A stretch of DNA of 25,941 nt from a virus. The stretch covers positions 1 through 25,941 of IMG/VR virus record IMGVR_UViG_3300007712_000078, one strand, 5' to 3'. The notes below the pieces were generated by a model. The model did not search any database, had not been told where the DNA came from, and saw nothing but the letters and a program-made list of their open reading frames with translations. This document shows, in pieces, positions 19,318-25,941 of this stretch. Both the position numbers and the translations under genes were made by a program. Every line of letters starts with the position of its first letter. Position 1 is the first letter of the stretch.

Positions 19318-21948
19318 TTATCCGCACTTTGAACTACCACAAGATCTGCATACAGAGCAGCCTTCCTGGTACACGATTTGCGAACTTCCGCACTCTAAAC
19401 AAGTTCCTTCTACCTTTTCTCCATCCTTGATAAAAGTGGATAACCACTTCTTTACCGCAAACAAGAATGTACCTACATACGCATTGTCTAGCTTATCTAA
19501 TGCATATACAATATTCTTGATCAATACGCCATGTCTTAGGCATAGACTAATCATACGAGAAATCTTCGTTGCGTTGTTATCGCTCGCAATCTTCTCCAAC
19601 ACGCCTTCGATATGATGCTCTGGAATACCCTTAGTTCTCGCCAGTGTGGTTAGTGCCTCAACCGCACCTTCTGCAACGACGTTCTTTTCATGGTGGTTGG
19701 TGTGAACGAACAGAGCAAATGGCCTACTACCTGTCTCATTCCACACAACCGTCATATACCACTTCTTACCTTCTGCGCGAAGACGCTTCATCGTCGCAGG
19801 AGTGGATTCTGGCATGTCCACATCCTGTAGGATGATTTCCTCATCGTCTGGCTCGGCATCCTTCTCATCCTTGGCGGAGAGAACCGTTGTCATGGTGCCC
19901 GAACGGTAGGTGGTTACGCCCTTGACAAAGCCGCTGGAATAAGCATTGAGGTAAATGTCTTTAAAATTCTCAAAAGGATAATCGTTAGGAACATTTACAG
20001 TCTTGCTCATTGCACTATCGACCCATCGCGCAAACCCGATAAGATCACTGACATGGTCTTGTACATTCATATTCATTGCCGTGGCAGTCCATGTTCGACG
20101 AGCATCCCACTCTCCCTTCCTTCGCATATATCGAACACCATAATCTTCACAGAGCACTTCTTTTGTTAGGCCACGATTTTTGTCAATCTTATAGACTGTT
20201 CCATCAGGCCCTTTGCCGCGAAGGATTTCTTCGTCGCCTTCTTTGACAAACTTAAACATTTTCGTTTCCTTCCACTCGCCTTCGTACCACTTAGGGCAAA
20301 CGTCAGCAATATCATCGGGCATGTAATTGACGATAACTGTACGAATATAGTCATGCATAAACACTGGCTCTAAGCCTCCACTAACTACATTGGCTAAGAT
20401 AGATGTATTCCCCGTTGGCTGAATGGACAGAAGCGAGCTATTGCGAACACCTGTGGTAGATAGCTTGTCCATATATTCCTGTGGTAGGTCGAGAGACTTG
20501 ACAAACGGTCCTTCCTTGTGCCACTTCGGATTACACTCGCTAAACATGCCCTTTTCTTCAGCAAGATCAATAGATGCCATGTATGCAGTTCTCGCAATGG
20601 TACGCATTACATCGTCGCGAAGCTTGTTCGCTTCTTCGCTGGCAAAGCGCGTCTGTAGCATATATAGAGCAGACCCCCAACCGAGAATACCTACACCGAT
20701 TCTGCGCTTGTTGCGAATGCTGTACTCGTATTCTGGCAGCGGTGCCTTGGTAAGGTCATTAATATTATCGAGAAAGCGAACTAGATAGCGAGTATACTTT
20801 TCGATGCGCTTGAGGTCAAATCCTGTGCGAGCCTTATTGACGAACTGTGTAAGGTTTAACGATGCAAGGTTACAAACGCCACCAGGTGCCAGCGTTTGCT
20901 CGCCACAAGGGTTAGTGGCAAACACCGTCTCAGCATAGTTCAGTGGCAGGAAATAATTCGCACGATCCAAAAAGAGCACACCAGGCTCCGCACGATTATA
21001 TGTGCTTTCCATAATCAGATTCCACAGCCATAGAGCAGAGATGGTTTGATATTCTTTAGTTGGGTAACCCTTTGCTTCCCATGCCTTCATGTTACCGTCC
21101 CATTCGTTCTCATACTTAGCGAATGTTGTATCTGGAAAACGCAATGTCCACTTGTCAACTTCGGAGAGTTCTTCTTCACCAGCACCGCCATCCTTCATCT
21201 GCAAAAGCTTGGTGACTAGATCCATAAACTCATCTGTACAGTTGACTGAGACATTGAACTTAGTTAGGCGACCTGGCTGTTGCTTTGCTGTAATAAATTC
21301 AACAATGTCAGGGTGCCAAACATCCAACACGCCCATCATTGCACCCTTGCGGATCTTGCCCTTTGCCTTCTTGTTGAGGCTCTTCTTACCGGAGCCAGAT
21401 GTAATGATCTCGGAGCTCTTGTCGAATAGTTCCATATATTTTACCGCACCAGGTGTCTCCACACCGATGCCGTGGATGAAGGCGCCACGTGGACGAATGT
21501 AGGAAAAATTCTCACCCCAGCCGCCTTCAGATTTGAGCGTATGCGATTGAGCGCGAAGGTGAGCAAGAATGCCGTCGAGGGAGTCCACATCCTTCTTCAC
21601 TCGCGGACCGACATAGCAGTTCATCAGTGTCGTACCTTTCCACTCAGTACCGGCATTGGCATAGATGCGGCCGCCTGCCGTTGCCTTGAAATTGGAGAGC
21701 AGATCGTAAAACTTTTCAGTCCACTCGTTGCGAAGGTCTGTTGTAATTTCCATTGATGCCGCTGCTTCAGCAACACGGTAAAGAGTATCGTCAATACTCT
21801 TATCGTTATGATCTTTATATGTACTCTGCCAAACCTCTTCTGAAAAAACATCTTCAAACTTGGTCTTGTACTTCTTCTGTATCTCTGTTTTTAGTGCGTC
21901 CTTTACTGTGATCTCTGGTGTCTTTTCTGCGAGGGCGGTAGAGTTCAT
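19318..21948 (-). CDS. nrdJ: Adenosylcobalamin-dependent (class II) ribonucleotide reductase
   Basis: 876 residues as a single chain. C111 in LMNCYV, the finger-loop C348/E350 in NPCGEQ, C359 and PTGNTSILANV form the reductase barrel active site; no glycyl-radical motif or separate R2 gene is seen, so class II is indicated. The C-terminus has four CxxC-type pairs (C850/C853, C864/C867, C870/C875), used for re-reduction or zinc. It reduces ribonucleotides to deoxyribonucleotides using host vitamin B12. An acidic linker at about 701-721 carries DDEEII and MPESTPATMK. AAGGAG precedes the ATG. Confidence 0.94.
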   Translation of the reverse strand: MNSTALAEKTPEITVKDALKTEIQKKYKTKFEDVFSEEVWQSTYKDHNDKSIDDTLYRVAEAAASMEITTDLRNEWTEKFYDLLSNFKATAGGRIYANAGTEWKGTTLMNCYVGPRVKKDVDSLDGILAHLRAQSHTLKSEGGWGENFSYIRPRGAFIHGIGVETPGAVKYMELFDKSSEIITSGSGKKSLNKKAKGKIRKGAMMGVLDVWHPDIVEFITAKQQPGRLTKFNVSVNCTDEFMDLVTKLLQMKDGGAGEEELSEVDKWTLRFPDTTFAKYENEWDGNMKAWEAKGYPTKEYQTISALWLWNLIMESTYNRAEPGVLFLDRANYFLPLNYAETVFATNPCGEQTLAPGGVCNLASLNLTQFVNKARTGFDLKRIEKYTRYLVRFLDNINDLTKAPLPEYEYSIRNKRRIGVGILGWGSALYMLQTRFASEEANKLRDDVMRTIARTAYMASIDLAEEKGMFSECNPKWHKEGPFVKSLDLPQEYMDKLSTTGVRNSSLLSIQPTGNTSILANVVSGGLEPVFMHDYIRTVIVNYMPDDIADVCPKWYEGEWKETKMFKFVKEGDEEILRGKGPDGTVYKIDKNRGLTKEVLCEDYGVRYMRRKGEWDARRTWTATAMNMNVQDHVSDLIGFARWVDSAMSKTVNVPNDYPFENFKDIYLNAYSSGFVKGVTTYRSGTMTTVLSAKDEKDAEPDDEEIILQDVDMPESTPATMKRLRAEGKKWYMTVVWNETGSRPFALFVHTNHHEKNVVAEGAVEALTTLARTKGIPEHHIEGVLEKIASDNNATKISRMISLCLRHGVLIKNIVYALDKLDNAYVGTFLFAVKKWLSTFIKDGEKVEGTCLECGSSQIVYQEGCSVCRSCGSSKCG

Positions 21949-21976
21949 TCCTGTGTTCTCCTTCTTGTTTTATAAA

Positions 21977-22411
21977 TCATTGAATTGTTGGAATTGACTC
22001 GTCTTCAAAACGGTCAATTACTTTAAAAGAAACTTCGTGTATCTTACTTATCTGTCCGAGGATAATATTTAAAATATACTTATTGTTGATTATCGGTGCC
22101 AAATATCTATTCCTATCATCTTCGATCAAAACAATTTCAATCGCTGCTTCTTTTACCACCAACATAAGAGTGTGATACATAAGAAGACTTGCCGCGTTTT
22201 CACAGAATAATCTATAATGTAAGATTTCCCAAGGAGACGGCCAGCTACTGGGCGTATAGTAATCAATGCAGCGGCTACCAATAGGTAATTCAGCGAAGAA
22301 TATTGCTACTCTATTTAGCTGTTCTTCCAAAGATAAATCTTGTATCTCTTCGCGAAAGGATCGCCAGTTTGCAATCCTTTCCTCGGGATTTGAATTATTC
22401 CAAAATGACAT
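21977..22411 (-). CDS. Unknown 144-aa protein upstream of nrdJ
   Basis: 144 residues starting MSFWNNSNPEERIANWRSFR. It has a Trp/Pro-rich centre (YYTPSSWPSPWEILHYRLF) followed by hydrophobic helices (AASLLMYHTLMLVVKEAAI). I recall similar sequences in large aquatic phages but no function. No Shine-Dalgarno is present; a TTGACA-16-TATAAT promoter ends 6 nt before the ATG, predicting a leaderless mRNA. It heads the nrdJ transcription unit. Confidence 0.65.
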   Translation of the reverse strand: MSFWNNSNPEERIANWRSFREEIQDLSLEEQLNRVAIFFAELPIGSRCIDYYTPSSWPSPWEILHYRLFCENAASLLMYHTLMLVVKEAAIEIVLIEDDRNRYLAPIINNKYILNIILGQISKIHEVSFKVIDRFEDESIPTIQ

Positions 22412-22417
22412 TATATT

Positions 22418-22445
22418 ATTATAGCAGGTTCTTCTTGACTGTCAA
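22418..22445 (-). promoter_or_regulatory. Sigma70 promoter TTGACA-16-TATAAT, leaderless
   Basis: TTGACA at 22440-22445 and TATAAT at 22418-22423 with a 16-nt spacer. 6 nt separate the -10 from the ATG at 22411. It probably drives the unit through nrdJ to the terminator at 18646. Confidence 0.8.
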
Positions 22446-22455
22446 ATGTTTATGA

Positions 22456-23199
22456 TTATACATACCACAGGAAGGCACGAATCTTAATAAGGCGGATTAG
22501 CATCTCCTCTTCTTCCTTGTGCCAAGATTCCTCAATTTCAAACCGTTCTTTTGAAATTTTACTCCATTCAATCGATGCCGGATGATCTTTGAAATCATCG
22601 TCCATCATCCACCCGAAGGTATTAGGAATATCGCTTGGTCGGTCAGGTAGCGGGTGTGTTTGGTTTAACCTTTCTGCTCGGTTGGGATATTCGTTGACCC
22701 ACCAATCATAAATAGCAGTCATTTCTTTATAGGCGTCAGAATGCAAGTCATCAGATTCCCATTCGATATTGTTAGCGCCTGTCTCATAAAACTTACGCAG
22801 CTCTTCCATCATACCATGTAAGATTCTGGTGTCTGGATCGTAGTATCCCGGAGATAATGTCTTCGGTCTAAGGACATGATACTGATGCTTCTTCACAAAT
22901 CTATGTAGGAATGCCCACTTGGCATCTCGAGTACGCCAGGAGATTCTCTTTACCATATTCTGAAAAAACCGGACAAATTTATTATGAAACCAATTACGAA
23001 TTGGAAATTGCTCTTCCATAGCCTCATCCCATTTTCGCCACCCGGTTCTTGTCAATGCACTGGGTCGATATATTCGCCAACGAGATTGGCGAGTCTTTTC
23101 AATGAAACGATTAAAATATTCATCATCATTGAAATCATTCTTTTCGTTTAATTCATCGAGTTCTGGTATCTGTATTTTTAAACTGTGTGGGACTTTCAT
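22456..23199 (-). CDS. Unknown 247-aa protein
   Basis: 247 residues, MKVPHSLKIQIPELDELNEK onwards. It is rich in Trp, Arg and acidic residues, with helices around SRWRIYRPSALTRTGWRKWD, a LSPGYYDPDTRILHGMMEEL segment and a very acidic end (ESWHKEEEEMLIRL). No catalytic motif is recognised. The ribosome site is a weak AAAGAGAAG. It begins 1 nt after the lipoprotein stop and is thus part of that transcript. Confidence 0.65.
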   Translation of the reverse strand: MKVPHSLKIQIPELDELNEKNDFNDDEYFNRFIEKTRQSRWRIYRPSALTRTGWRKWDEAMEEQFPIRNWFHNKFVRFFQNMVKRISWRTRDAKWAFLHRFVKKHQYHVLRPKTLSPGYYDPDTRILHGMMEELRKFYETGANNIEWESDDLHSDAYKEMTAIYDWWVNEYPNRAERLNQTHPLPDRPSDIPNTFGWMMDDDFKDHPASIEWSKISKERFEIEESWHKEEEEMLIRLIKIRAFLWYV

Positions 23200-23538
23200 T
23201 TACTTCTCTTTCCGAATATATCTGCGACTACGATCGCGCTCTGTTCTATTCAACCTTTGTGAACGATCTCGATAATATGGCAAAGATCGAGGCGATGAAG
23301 GGTAATTATAGATGCGACCCCTATATCTATAGTACCTATGCGGTCTTTCGATATACCATCTTGGATACGTCTGATAATAGAAGCGTGTAAATCCATAATG
23401 ATTATGGTGCAGGTCAGAGCTGATTCGAACCTCAGTTCTTACGTGGTCGATATTATATGGGACTGTCGAACAACCGATAAGAATGGTACTAGCAATTATT
23501 CCTACAATAACGATTAATGTCTTTCTAATTGAAAACAT
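23200..23538 (-). CDS. Phage-encoded lipoprotein, Arg/Tyr-rich
   Basis: 112 residues. A lipoprotein signal peptide is evident: positively charged start (MFSIRK), hydrophobic core and lipobox LIGC with C23 as the lipidated residue. The mature part is His/Tyr/Arg rich (HRYYRYRGRIYNY; RSQRLNRTERDRSRRYIRKE), strongly basic. AAAAGGAG precedes the ATG. Phage lipoproteins are known to act in superinfection exclusion, in lysis as outer-membrane spanins, or as surface changes; the present sequence does not resemble a specific one. It comes just after the tail-fibre-like genes but has its own promoter. Confidence 0.7.
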   Translation of the reverse strand: MFSIRKTLIVIVGIIASTILIGCSTVPYNIDHVRTEVRISSDLHHNHYGFTRFYYQTYPRWYIERPHRYYRYRGRIYNYPSSPRSLPYYRDRSQRLNRTERDRSRRYIRKEK

Positions 23539-23555
23539 ATGATCTCCTTTTATGT

Positions 23556-23584
23556 ACTATAACATATTTATGGAGATTATGCAA
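23556..23584 (-). promoter_or_regulatory. Sigma70 promoter TTGCAT-17-TATAGT
   Basis: TTGCAT at 23579-23584 and TATAGT at 23556-23561 with a 17-nt spacer, upstream of the lipoprotein. A CATAAATA late-like variant overlaps the spacer. Confidence 0.5.
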
Positions 23585-23596
23585 TTATCTTCAATA

Positions 23597-24331
23597 TTAT
23601 TCCAGATTTAATTTCTTAAGTATTCGCCAATTACCAGTAATTGTCTTTCCTGCATCGGCATCATTGAACCAAAGTCTGCCAGAACATGGAAGGATGTTTA
23701 CTTCGCCAGGTCCTGGTGGGGTTACTGCGTCATTCAATAACACCGCCGGAACTCCGTCTAATAATACATTTAAATCTAGAGTAAGAATACGATGAGAGAT
23801 CAACCTCGAAAAATTGATATCTTTGGCACCGGTGCTCACTCCATCACCAACCTCCACATATCTTCTATTGACGGCGTAATCAATTTCGCCATCATATAAT
23901 GTCCATCCTCCCATATAGCCATTGGAGCTTGTCATGTTATGCCACATTGCAATACCTAGATCTTGCCCAGTCGCCGTCGGGAAGGTATATTCAACAACTC
24001 CGTTGATGAGGAACTCGATAGTTGTTCCCGTTCGCCTAAATGCAAAAATATCATTTTCAGCGCCGTCGGCTTTATTAATTGTTGCAGCCAACGATCCACC
24101 CAGAGCGCCAGTATATACAGTAACCGTATATTCTAGATCTTCAGTCACATTATTTACTCCGGTTCTTTGATATCTAACATGAAATTGATGACCTGCATCA
24201 CCCGTTGTTAGAGCTTTTGGATTAGCCTCAATCGATGCCCAATCTACGAGACCAAGTCGAGGAATGTATCCCGAACCATCCTGAACCATCTTAAAACGAA
24301 ATTCGAAGTCACCTTCTAGTTTGTTTTCCAT
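23597..24331 (-). CDS. Lectin-like beta-sandwich tail protein
   Basis: 244 residues if begun at the ATG at 24331 (MENKLEGDFEFRFKMVQDGS). The pattern of a GDFEFRFK strand, GYIPRLGLVD, DIFAFRRTGTTIEFLINGVV and YTFPT resembles concanavalin-like sandwich domains found in phage fibres and adhesins. The C-terminal part (VPAVLLNDAVTPPGPGE) is loop rich. No ribosome site is seen at this ATG, and the same frame stays open for about 80 nt upstream in a different phase from the preceding gene, reading GKIIAGRGLTNSIY. It may therefore be the C-terminal part of the upstream protein joined by a frameshift. Confidence 0.6.
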   Translation of the reverse strand: MENKLEGDFEFRFKMVQDGSGYIPRLGLVDWASIEANPKALTTGDAGHQFHVRYQRTGVNNVTEDLEYTVTVYTGALGGSLAATINKADGAENDIFAFRRTGTTIEFLINGVVEYTFPTATGQDLGIAMWHNMTSSNGYMGGWTLYDGEIDYAVNRRYVEVGDGVSTGAKDINFSRLISHRILTLDLNVLLDGVPAVLLNDAVTPPGPGEVNILPCSGRLWFNDADAGKTITGNWRILKKLNLE

Positions 24332-24345
24332 ATAGATTGAATTAG

Positions 24346-25941
24346 TTAATCCGCGCCCGGCAATAATTTTTCCAGGTTCTCCCATGCAGGCGGCGTGGTC
24401 AAGCCTTCTTCTGTACTTGTCCAACCAGGAAATGCTAGTGCTAGTGGTTCCGCTACCCTCGCGCCTAGATCTACGGCAGGGACTGTGCCAGGCGTAAAGT
24501 CTGTGCCTGTGCCGGTGGCATGCATATAGTTATATGTTGTCTGAGCAAATGCAGTGGCATCATCTAGTAGAATACCATCATAGACATATACATCATAATA
24601 TTCACCCACTACCAACGGATCAGTGCCACCGTTGTCATCAAATCTGATTTGAAGAGTGTCTAATAGATCTTCGTCAGTGGCATGTGTGATTTTTGAGCCT
24701 GCATGATTTCTTTCCCATCCTGTTCCGTTCCAGCCCCATTGTTCAAACCAAGGGATTGCATTTTCAGATGAGACCGAGCTATTGCCATAGAATGTAAGGA
24801 AATAATAAGGTTGACTATTGCTGCCGGCACATAAGAAGATGCCGTTGCCGACGTGTCCGATCATTGTGTTAGATACGATGTTTCGACCTCTCAAAACTGT
24901 TGTGTGGCCGTGGGTTAGATTCACGCCGCTCGTGTTTTCATATACTTTCGGAACAGCACTATTAAATTGATCCCATGTTCGAATCGAAATCGGTGGCATG
25001 TGAGAACCGGTAGACTGGTTGGTTATACCGGTCAGAGCAGCTCCTGTATAACCAACCATATAGGTTGTATCTGTAGATTCGTCATGGTATGTTAAATTAC
25101 CAACAATACCTAAATTATTCTTTTCTGTATCGCCGGTGGTCACGTTCCCAGCGTTCTCAGAAGAAGCTCCAAATGAGATTCTTCCGTTTCCAAACCAATT
25201 GCTTGTTACCCAAACAAAAGCGGTGCTGGTATCATATATCCCCGAAATGAACCATTCAGTATTACTGAGTGGAGTCGCGCCGTTATGGAAATAATTTCGG
25301 AATTTTAGATGACCGCCAAGCCTAGAGCTAAGATTAATGCGTGTTTGATTTGACGCAGGACTTGCCCCTGCTTCGGACCACCAAAATGCTTGATTGTTGT
25401 TTGATTCAACATCAAACGCATCGGGCGCGACTATCATCAATTGACCATCAACACTATATGGATTAACAATTAGGCCTAATATATTCGAGGGACCTGGCGT
25501 CCCGCTTGTATAATCTGTTAGTAAGAATTGTGGGTCGGTCGTTTCATCATATAATGTCCAAGTAGTACCTTGGTCGGTAGACTTGCCTAAATATGCAACC
25601 GAATCTGTGACATCATGAAATATAGCCCACACATCGCCAGTGGCTCTATTTACAGTCACTCCTCGGCAGGAGTTTGGGTTAGTAATCCCGGCAGGTGTGA
25701 TTTGTGTGATTGCGGTTACGGGTCCTTGAGACGGCCTTTCAATCTTCCATAGGCCTGTATTTTCACACGCCGCAAAAATATCTCCGGTCCTTTCGCCTCC
25801 CGAATACGCAGGTCCTAGCTGAAGCAACCCCGTCGCGGGCAAAGGAATGGCACTGTCAGCGGTAATATTTTCAAATTCGCCATTCACATGCATCACCGTG
25901 ATGCCGTCATCTGCGTATGTTAGAAATTCAGGCCATAGATA
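24346..25941 (-). CDS. Tail-fibre-like protein with an Asp-box (partial, 5' end outside window)
   Basis: At least 531 residues; the frame stays open to the right edge, reading YLWPEFLTYADDGITV before the first internal Met, so the start lies beyond the window. An Asp-box motif, STDQGTTW, followed by TLYDETTDPQ suggests a BNR-type beta-propeller as in sialidases and some phage fibres. Gly/Thr/Asn-rich strands continue to a C-terminal LVVGEYYDVYVYDG region. It is likely a receptor-binding or glycan-degrading virion protein; no catalytic residues can be assigned. It ends in LEKLLPGAD, 14 nt before the next ATG. Confidence 0.65.
   Translation of the reverse strand, partial: YLWPEFLTYADDGITVMHVNGEFENITADSAIPLPATGLLQLGPAYSGGERTGDIFAACENTGLWKIERPSQGPVTAITQITPAGITNPNSCRGVTVNRATGDVWAIFHDVTDSVAYLGKSTDQGTTWTLYDETTDPQFLLTDYTSGTPGPSNILGLIVNPYSVDGQLMIVAPDAFDVESNNNQAFWWSEAGASPASNQTRINLSSRLGGHLKFRNYFHNGATPLSNTEWFISGIYDTSTAFVWVTSNWFGNGRISFGASSENAGNVTTGDTEKNNLGIVGNLTYHDESTDTTYMVGYTGAALTGITNQSTGSHMPPISIRTWDQFNSAVPKVYENTSGVNLTHGHTTVLRGRNIVSNTMIGHVGNGIFLCAGSNSQPYYFLTFYGNSSVSSENAIPWFEQWGWNGTGWERNHAGSKITHATDEDLLDTLQIRFDDNGGTDPLVVGEYYDVYVYDGILLDDATAFAQTTYNYMHATGTGTDFTPGTVPAVDLGARVAEPLALAFPGWTSTEEGLTTPPAWENLEKLLPGAD

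Noticed and set aside
20423-21756. Plus-strand frames opposite the ribonucleotide reductase
   Set aside because: They are shadows of a well-conserved minus-strand enzyme and show no start signals.
23187-23390. Plus-strand frame opposite the lipoprotein
   Set aside because: No ribosome site or promoter; the minus-strand gene has a lipobox, AAAAGGAG and coupled neighbours.
1-25941. tRNA genes, CRISPR arrays, insertion sequences, integrase or attachment sites
   Set aside because: Reading both strands I saw no cloverleaf-like tRNA, no spaced direct repeats of CRISPR type, and no transposase or integrase motif.

Overview
The window looks like part of the genome of a large, lytic, T4-superfamily-like bacteriophage, probably aquatic. 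This is an inference from gene content and architecture. Almost every gene lies on the minus strand and is packed with 1-23 nt overlaps. Host-type metabolic genes (MazG-like pyrophosphohydrolase, dCMP deaminase, thymidylate synthase, class II ribonucleotide reductase, GTP cyclohydrolase I, QueD) alternate with small unknown phage proteins. Virion-type proteins appear at the right edge. An octamer, GATAAATA (once TATAAATA), close to the T4 late promoter, recurs at gene starts in the correct orientation. No tRNA, rRNA, CRISPR array or insertion sequence was recognised. A GcrA-like zinc motif hints at an alphaproteobacterial host, but the S21 homologue looks more gammaproteobacterial, so the host is unresolved.

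Layout, left to right (transcription mostly runs right to left). 1-2292: nucleotide-pool genes (MazG-like, dCMP deaminase), small proteins and ClpP. 2322-2660: a lone plus-strand late gene. 2623-6017: a DEDDh exonuclease, an FmdB zinc ribbon, and two proteins with N-termini like T4 capsid-targeting signals, one of them nuclease-like. 6028-7305: small unknown genes, a GcrA-like zinc protein and a regulated promoter region. 7306-8158: ClpS and Hsp20. 8249-9712: a secreted EGAV-repeat protein. 9950-14707: one continuous translationally coupled operon holding an unknown gene, folE, rpoZ, queD, two small genes, a membrane protein, clpX and ribosomal protein bS21. 14758-18561: thyA, an unknown gene, a sulfotransferase-like protein and two metallophosphoesterases. 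18651-22445: a unit running from a near-consensus promoter to an intrinsic terminator, with an unknown gene, ribonucleotide reductase, an LSm-like protein and a small conserved gene. 22456-25941: an unknown protein, a lipoprotein and two tail-fibre-like ORFs, the last truncated by the window edge.

The most notable biology is a dispersed host-takeover kit. It has a near-complete Clp machine (ClpX, ClpP, ClpS) with a small heat-shock protein, an RNA polymerase omega subunit and a ribosomal protein. The phage ClpX keeps its ATPase, GYVG pore loop and IGF ClpP-docking loop but lacks the RKH loop that helps select substrates in E. coli. ClpS has a complete N-degron pocket, although its usual partner ClpA is not in the window.

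Two promoter classes can be read directly: near-perfect sigma70 promoters (TTGACA, 16-17 nt, TATAAT) and GATAAATA late-type promoters. In both classes some promoters sit 5-7 nt from an ATG that has no Shine-Dalgarno sequence, which predicts leaderless mRNAs for thyA, a phosphoesterase and several unknown genes.
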